A DNA stretch of 64,000 nt. It comes from an uncultured Thioclava sp. Lineage in GTDB: Bacteria; Pseudomonadota; Alphaproteobacteria; Rhodobacterales; Rhodobacteraceae. Position 1 is the stretch's first letter. Every line of letters begins with the position of its first letter. Under the pieces are notes generated by a model. The model searched no databases. It worked only from the letters and a program-made list of their open reading frames with translations, and had not been told where the DNA came from. Position numbers and translations under genes: made by a program. The DNA lies in assembly GCF_913064665.1 (NCBI RefSeq), contig NZ_CAJYBT010000010.1, forward strand, positions 45,917 through 109,916, written 5' to 3'. Of this stretch, positions 61,853 through 64,000 are shown piece by piece.

Positions 61853-62592
61853 TTCCATGCCCTCACGAAGAATTTCCATGCAGTCGTTCCAGATGCAATT
61901 GGAGCTCGCCCACCACTGGTTTTATGGATGATTTGAAGCACATTGCCATTCGCACCGAACCGAACATCTATGTTTGTCGCGTCTGGGACGAGTGCAACAC
62001 CTGAGTCATATGCACCTGCGACGTTCAGGCTAGGGTTAATCAAAAGCTCGTCCCCGACTGAATATCCGTTGTCTGCCGTTTTGCATTTTAGATATGGCAG
62101 GTAGAGCGTTGGCTGCACCCCGAGGCCATGAGCAATCGTTAGCGCACCAGCCGCAGTGATTGAGTATTCGGCGGACTCAAACGGGGTAGATGATGATGCC
62201 GCAATCGCAGCCGCAATAGTCTCCCGATCTGCCAGATCATTTGGTGCAACCCCAGTGAAGTCAGGGTCGCCAGACAAGTCCTTCTGCGCGCCAGCCTTGA
62301 GTTCAAGGGCCGTTCTCTGTGCTGCTTTATCAGCAGCGGTAAGCAGCGTTTTGCCAGCCGTACTGGCTCCAAGTGCGGACAGCGCCTCAACCCACGCAGT
62401 ATTCGCATCATTGCGAATTTTAAGCACGGAAGGGCTTATCGATGTGTCACGCCATTTCATTCCAGCGAACGTATTGGTGGGGGCTGTTGCTCCCGAGTAA
62501 TCCGTTGCAACGGCATTGATCGATGCGTTGAATCCCTGCCTGACCTCAACGCCGGAACCGTCGGGAACGGTCAGGTTAGCTACTTGGCTCAT
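61849..62592 (-). CDS. Putative tail-fibre or tail-tip accessory protein
   Basis: A 247-residue protein. The N-terminus (MSQVANLTVPDGSGVEVRQG, NASINAVATDYSGATAP) resembles fibre-type proteins that begin by describing a virion-binding segment; a middle region (LLTAADKAAQRTALELKAG) matches tail-fibre repeat linkers, and the last 100 residues are strand-rich (ALTIAHGLGVQPTLYLPYLK, VDVRFGANGNVLQIIH) and may be the receptor-binding domain. Its ATG overlaps the upstream stop by one base. Function is inferred from position and composition. Confidence 0.68.
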   Translation of the reverse strand: MSQVANLTVPDGSGVEVRQGFNASINAVATDYSGATAPTNTFAGMKWRDTSISPSVLKIRNDANTAWVEALSALGASTAGKTLLTAADKAAQRTALELKAGAQKDLSGDPDFTGVAPNDLADRETIAAAIAASSSTPFESAEYSITAAGALTIAHGLGVQPTLYLPYLKCKTADNGYSVGDELLINPSLNVAGAYDSGVALVPDATNIDVRFGANGNVLQIIHKTSGGRAPIASGTTAWKFFVRAWK

Positions 62593-64000
62593 TATACTAC
62601 CTCATCTGCATTAAGACGTAGCTTCGAAATGAGAGGAACGAAGCTTGTGTCGGTTGTTGAAAGCATTGCGCGGGCCTTGATGTAGCGGACCTCAACTTCA
62701 CTGGCATCGAGCCGCGACCAATCCGTCCATGTTGCGCCATCATCTGATGCTTGAATCTGGACATAGGCGTCACACTCCGCCCCCGCCGTCGCATCCCAGC
62801 TCGGCCATGCATCTGCTTTTCCTGGACGGCTATCGAAGACATCAGACCGATTGTTTGCCTGCATCTCGATCAAAGAGCGCAGCCTGACGCGCTTGATTGA
62901 TCCAAGGTCCAGATCTGCAGCAAAATCGTATGACCCACTTGCTACGACACCGAATGGATAATCCCAGGATGGCAGCGCATCTACATCAGCCACATCATCA
63001 AAGAGGCCATAGGCGCCAAGCGTAAGCTGACCGCCGATAGCCGCAGTGCCAGATTTCGCCCCAGAGAACTCATCATCCTCTTGCAGTACCCCCGTACTGA
63101 CGAGCCCGATAACCTGTGCGCCAGATGCGTAAAGCATTGTTTCAGGCCCAAGGTTTCCGGTGCTATCGCGTGCCCGCAGAATGTATGTCCCCGGCATCAA
63201 TGGCATTGCCGCTATTGTCTGATTGCCGCTGATCTGATCGAGGGATCGGGATGCAGACCATGCTGGTGCGCCCAATGTGGAGTGGCGGATCACGATATGA
63301 CCACCAGCACGCACATCAAGATCTGGGTGCAGCGCCCACTTTATGATCGCCAAGCCGCCAGCAGCTTGCAGTGTTGCGCCCATGATCGCGGCAGGAGCCG
63401 CCCCAAGACCGTATATCTCGGTTGCATATACCGACCAATCAGACGACACGCCGATGATCGAAACTGCACGAATGCGGAACGACCAATTGCCCGGCGCTAT
63501 GTCATCAAGTGTCGCGCTTAGACCAGTGACTGATGCAAGATCGGCATAGTCACCCCCGCTCAAGCTGCCTTGCAGGTCATATCGCGAGACACCCGCAGAG
63601 CTGCTTTCAGACCAACTGACCGTGGCACGGGCCTTCACAGCGTTGTCACGCGTCACATAGAGCGATTCAGAGACACCAGAGATACCCGGAGCAGCAATAT
63701 TAAGCCCACTCGGTAGGTTCGATCTTGGAGCGGCCGCATAAATCTGACCTTCCGTTGCATCCCAATCGTAAACCAGCGGCGAGGTCTCTGACATTTGCAG
63801 TGAAGGCACAAGGCCAAGCCCATCTGCAGAGGCGCTGAACGTGAACCCCGTCACAACGAATGGCTTTTGATCGAACCCCCAGCGCGGACGCGTGAGTTGG
63901 ATTACATCACCGCATCCTGCCTCCATCACGTTGAGCTTTCCCGGCCACTCGACCGACATCTGCCGGCGGGCCATCTCAAGCTGTATCTTGGCAATGCGCT
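62592..64000 (-). CDS. Phage tail-tip/host-specificity protein (5' end outside window)
   Basis: The frame is open to the window edge; 469 C-terminal residues are seen. CGDVIQLTRPRWGFDQKPFVVTGF and the Asp/Trp-rich neighbourhood resemble the baseplate-hub part of lambda J-like and GTA tail-tip proteins. Two fibronectin-type-III-like repeats follow (ATVSWSESSSAGVSRYDLQGS; FRIRAVSIIGVSSDWSVY), then a discoidin-like strand-rich C-terminus (RVRLRSLIEMQAN, YVQIQASDDGATWTDWSRLDASEVEVRYIKARAM). It is likely the host-contact protein of a siphovirus-type tail. Confidence 0.75.
   Translation of the reverse strand, partial: RIAKIQLEMARRQMSVEWPGKLNVMEAGCGDVIQLTRPRWGFDQKPFVVTGFTFSASADGLGLVPSLQMSETSPLVYDWDATEGQIYAAAPRSNLPSGLNIAAPGISGVSESLYVTRDNAVKARATVSWSESSSAGVSRYDLQGSLSGGDYADLASVTGLSATLDDIAPGNWSFRIRAVSIIGVSSDWSVYATEIYGLGAAPAAIMGATLQAAGGLAIIKWALHPDLDVRAGGHIVIRHSTLGAPAWSASRSLDQISGNQTIAAMPLMPGTYILRARDSTGNLGPETMLYASGAQVIGLVSTGVLQEDDEFSGAKSGTAAIGGQLTLGAYGLFDDVADVDALPSWDYPFGVVASGSYDFAADLDLGSIKRVRLRSLIEMQANNRSDVFDSRPGKADAWPSWDATAGAECDAYVQIQASDDGATWTDWSRLDASEVEVRYIKARAMLSTTDTSFVPLISKLRLNADEVV

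Noticed and set aside
1..64000. CRISPR arrays, complete insertion sequences, and riboswitches
   Set aside because: No spaced identical repeats, transposase genes with terminal repeats, or recognisable riboswitch cores were seen on reading both strands.

Overview
The window is a piece of an alphaproteobacterial chromosome, almost certainly Rhodobacterales (Rhodobacteraceae/Roseobacter group). Grounds: high GC with dense short operons; MerR regulators next to a 590-residue-class acyl-CoA dehydrogenase; the GST-thiolase-FadB cluster; MeaB; a short entericidin; a Hint_2 protein; a PCuAC copper chaperone; and many four-base ATGA gene overlaps. This assignment rests on gene content, not on a database search.

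Layout. 1-2418: arginine/ornithine catabolism (arginase, ornithine cyclodeaminase) and gluconokinase. 2836-9102: AbrB-family membrane protein, ribosomal protein L33, Ada, two small conserved proteins, the RNase P RNA gene (minus strand, with a clear promoter), an MFS transporter and a periplasmic DsrE protein. 9290-9663: a broken secreted-protein gene. 9745-12905: gatC-gatA-lipoprotein-amidase operon. 13046-22651: fatty-acid/acyl-CoA region with a metallo-beta-lactamase-fold hydrolase, two MerR regulators with operator-like repeats between them, acyl-CoA dehydrogenase, small proteins, and the GST-thiolase-FadB operon. 22823-28330: Hint protein, sulfotransferase-like protein, AMP-forming acyl-CoA ligase, an unknown membrane protein and a SPOR protein. 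28398-31958: nucleoside-salvage operon cdd-deoA-deoB-upp. 32198-36567: malic enzyme and propionyl-CoA synthetase with TTTGCAAA boxes between them. 36730-38761: a two-gene signalling pair, a protein with a histidine-kinase-like H box but no ATPase domain, coupled to a LuxO/NtrC-type regulator whose sigma-54 loop and Walker B motif are both altered. 38767-56613: housekeeping and small envelope genes (NAD kinase, GlyA, cytochrome b561, PhnA, LepA, phosphatase, sirtuin, L28, PCuAC, MeaB, HrpB, RlmB), interrupted at 44.8-45.7 kb by an AT-richer pair: a winged-helix protein and a DNA methyltransferase.

56716 to the end: a tRNA-Tyr gene with an unusual D-arm, then a visibly AT-richer segment with a HicAB toxin-antitoxin module and its operator, a P63C-domain gene, and on the minus strand the lysis and tail genes of a prophage (Rz/Rz1 spanins, a membrane-anchored lysozyme, small membrane proteins, tail-fibre and tail-tip proteins). 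The prophage runs off the right edge and probably abuts the tRNA gene.

How the genes connect: PrpE makes propionyl-CoA, MeaB supports methylmalonyl-CoA mutase downstream of it, and MaeB turns C4 acids into pyruvate. The acyl-CoA dehydrogenase, FadB, thiolase and acyl-CoA ligase form a beta-oxidation set. The most interesting unexplained items are the degenerate regulator pair, the odd tRNA-Tyr, terminator-like hairpins placed directly before start codons, and the prophage lysis cassette.
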